DNA from: Tubiluchus corallicola
Lineage: Eukaryota > Priapulida > Priapulimorpha > Priapulimorphida > Tubiluchidae
DNA length: 64,000 bases
Direction: 5' to 3'
Assembly: GCA_030141605.1 (NCBI GenBank)
Contig: JAQGDQ010000666.1
Span: 1 to 64,000 of the forward strand
Made by a program: the position numbers and the translations under genes. How positions within the stretch are numbered: position 1 is the first letter of the stretch; each line of letters opens with the position of its first letter. Under the pieces are notes generated by a model that was given only the letters and a program-made list of their open reading frames with translations, did not search any database and was not told where the DNA came from. Shown here piece by piece: positions 62,251 to 64,000 of the stretch.

Positions 62251-63540
62251 TCCTATGCCGGAACAACCAGATTGAACTAACATGTCTGTGAAGTTGGCAA
62301 TATTAACATGATCATCGTGTCATCTCTGATAGCATTTTTACTGTACGGTACATATGCTCTGATAACGATCTATGCTGGAACAACTAGATTGAACTAACAT
62401 GTCTGTGAAGTTCGCAATATTAACATGATCATCGTGTCATCTCTGGTAGCATTTTTACTGTACTGTACATATGCTCTGATAACGATCTATGCTGGAACTA
62501 CTAGATTGAACTAACATGTCTGTGAAGTTCGCAATATTAACATGATCATCGTGTCATCTCTGGTAGCATTTTTACTGTACTGTACATATGCTCTGATAAC
62601 GATCTATGCTGGAACTACTAGATTGAACTAACATGTCTGTGAAGTTCGCAATATTAACATGATCATCGTGTCATCTCTGGTAGCATTTTTACTGTACTGT
62701 ACATATGCTCTGATAACGATCTATGCTGGAACTACTAGATTGAACTAACATGTCTGTGAAGTTCGCAATATTAACATGATCATCGTGTCATCTCTGGTAG
62801 CATTTTTACTGTACTGTACATATGCTCTGATAACGATCTATGCTGGAACTACTAGATTGAACTAACATGTCTGTGAAGTTCGCAATATTAACATGATCAT
62901 CGTGTCATCTCTGGTAGCATTTTTACTGTACTGTACATATGCTCTGATAACGATCTATGCTGGAACTACTAGATTGAACTAACATGTCTGTGAAGTTCGC
63001 AATATTAACATGATCATCGTGTCATCTCTGGTAGCATTTTTACTGTACTGTACATATGCTCTGATAACGATCTATGCTGGAACAACTAGATTGAACTAAC
63101 ATGTCTGTGAAGTTCGCAATATTAACATGATCATCGTGTCATCTCTGGTAGCATTTTTACTGTACTGTACATATGTTCTGATAACGACCTATTCTGGAAC
63201 AACTAGATTGAACTAACATGTCTGTGAAGTTCGCAATATTAACATGATGATCGTGTCATCTCTGCTAGCATTTTTACTGTACTGTACATATGCTCTGATA
63301 ACGACCTATTCTGGAACAACTAGATTGAACTAACATGTCTGTGAAGTTCGCAATATTAACATGATGATCGTGTCATCTCTGCTAGCATTTTTACTGTACT
63401 GTACATATGCTCTGATAACGATCTATGCTGGAACAACTACATTGAACTAACATGTCTGTGAAGTTGGCAATATTAACATGATGATTGTGTCATCTCTGCT
63501 AGCATTTTTACTGTACTGTACATATGCTCTGATAACGATT
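62251..63540 (+). repeat. 117-bp tandem array, 11 copies, made from the SDR start region
   Basis: The CATGTCTGTGAAG landmark recurs every 117 bp: 62281, 62398, 62515, 62632, 62749, 62866, 62983, 63100, 63217, 63334, 63451. Each unit holds a nine-codon ORF (MSVKFAILT, then TGA). That TGA overlaps the ATG of a second ORF beginning MIIVSSLVAFLLYCTYALIT and closed by TAA just before the next unit's CATG. The last unit's second ORF continues into the SDR. Units 3-7 are almost identical (CTACTAG variant), while units 9-11 share other variants (TCTGCTAGC), as expected of unequal exchange. Confidence 0.95.
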
Positions 63541-64000
63541 TATATTTGCTTAAAGGTGATTAGCAAAGTTACACAACAGAATAAAAAAAGGTGGGTGTCA
63601 AGGGACATGACCGGAAGAGTTATCCTGATAACCGGTGCCAGTTCCGGCATAGGCTATGCAGCTGCACAAGAGCTGGCCAGAAAGAGGGCAAAGCTCATAA
63701 TGGTTTGTTGGAACAAGGAACCAAACTTGACAGAATTGGTGGAGGAAGTGAGAAAAGCATCCGGTAACGAGGAGGTTTATCTGCAAAAAGTTGACCTGAG
63801 CAAGCCCAAGTCTGTCCGGAAGCTGGCCAAAATCATCCTGGAAGGAGAAAACAGGTTAGATGTTTTGATAAATAATGCCGGCGGTGTGTCCGTCAATGGT
63901 TCCAGCAAAGTGCATTGTGGGATCGGCTATTGTTACGCCACAAACTTCTTTGGACATTTTCTCTTGACAAATTTGCTGCTTCCATTGCTGATGCAGACGC
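63478..64000 (+). CDS. Membrane-anchored short-chain dehydrogenase/reductase, RDH-like, partial
   Basis: Open from ATG 63478 to the window edge (174 codons). Residues 1-28 form a hydrophobic anchor (MMIVSSLLAFLLYCTYALIT) followed by a basic stretch (NKKRW). The Rossmann fold starts at about residue 45: MTGRVILITGASSGIG (cofactor-binding TGxxxGxG), then a D-L-S segment, INNAGG (NNAG motif) and NFFGHFLLTNLLLP. The order and the anchor resemble retinol-dehydrogenase 11-14-type NAD(P)(H) SDRs of the ER or mitochondria; the substrate is unknown. After the first strand the sequence reads VCWNKE where RDH-type enzymes usually carry CR, so cofactor choice is unclear. The catalytic YxxxK lies beyond the window. 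ATG 63478 is chosen because it adds the anchor; a second Met follows immediately. Confidence 0.88.
   Translation, partial: MMIVSSLLAFLLYCTYALITIYICLKVISKVTQQNKKRWVSRDMTGRVILITGASSGIGYAAAQELARKRAKLIMVCWNKEPNLTELVEEVRKASGNEEVYLQKVDLSKPKSVRKLAKIILEGENRLDVLINNAGGVSVNGSSKVHCGIGYCYATNFFGHFLLTNLLLPLLMQT

Overview
This is AT-rich, intron-rich animal DNA, most likely from an invertebrate. The evidence is GT-AG spliced genes with metazoan orthology (Bicaudal-C, ATAD1/Msp1), a cadherin-like protein, arrayed C2H2 zinc fingers, and many LINE, SINE, piggyBac, hAT and pogo-type fragments. The phylum cannot be fixed from this window alone. All gene models were assembled by hand from splice signals, codon phase and remembered family features; no search was run.

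Layout. Positions 1-3765 hold a TATG microsatellite, a perfect 97-bp inverted repeat made of degenerate telomere-like sequence, and one exon resembling TM6-TM7 of an adhesion GPCR. The + strand from 3766 to 18266 is the 3' part of a Bicaudal-C gene: ten exons, 496 codons, from inside a KH domain through the SAM domain to the stop. Its introns carry four tandem arrays and several MITEs. A long 3' flank (18267-~21950) holds a 56-bp array and a polyadenylation signal.

The - strand from 39607 to 24168 is a complete ATAD1 (Msp1-like AAA ATPase) gene: ten exons, predicted 362 aa, tail-to-tail with Bicaudal-C. Its introns are full of nested transposons. From 42.8 to 47.1 kb (- strand) there are two tandemly duplicated C2H2 zinc-finger units: one open with 20 fingers, one interrupted by an in-frame TGA. 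From 49.5 to 57 kb there are LINE remnants, a piggyBac MITE, GA microsatellites and a hAT MITE with perfect 8-bp target duplications. An intronless cadherin-like type I membrane protein lies at 57416-59329 (-). The right end (61.7-64.0 kb, +) has a decayed short-chain dehydrogenase/reductase (SDR) exon fragment, then eleven copies of a 117-bp repeat, the last of which forms the start codon and membrane anchor of an intact SDR that runs off the window.

The genes do not form an evident pathway. Bicaudal-C is a post-transcriptional regulator, ATAD1 a membrane-protein extractase, and the others are accessory. The most unusual structure is the SDR leader array: each 117-bp unit (39 codons) repeats the gene's own start region with a short upstream ORF and an anchor-coding mini-ORF closed by a stop.
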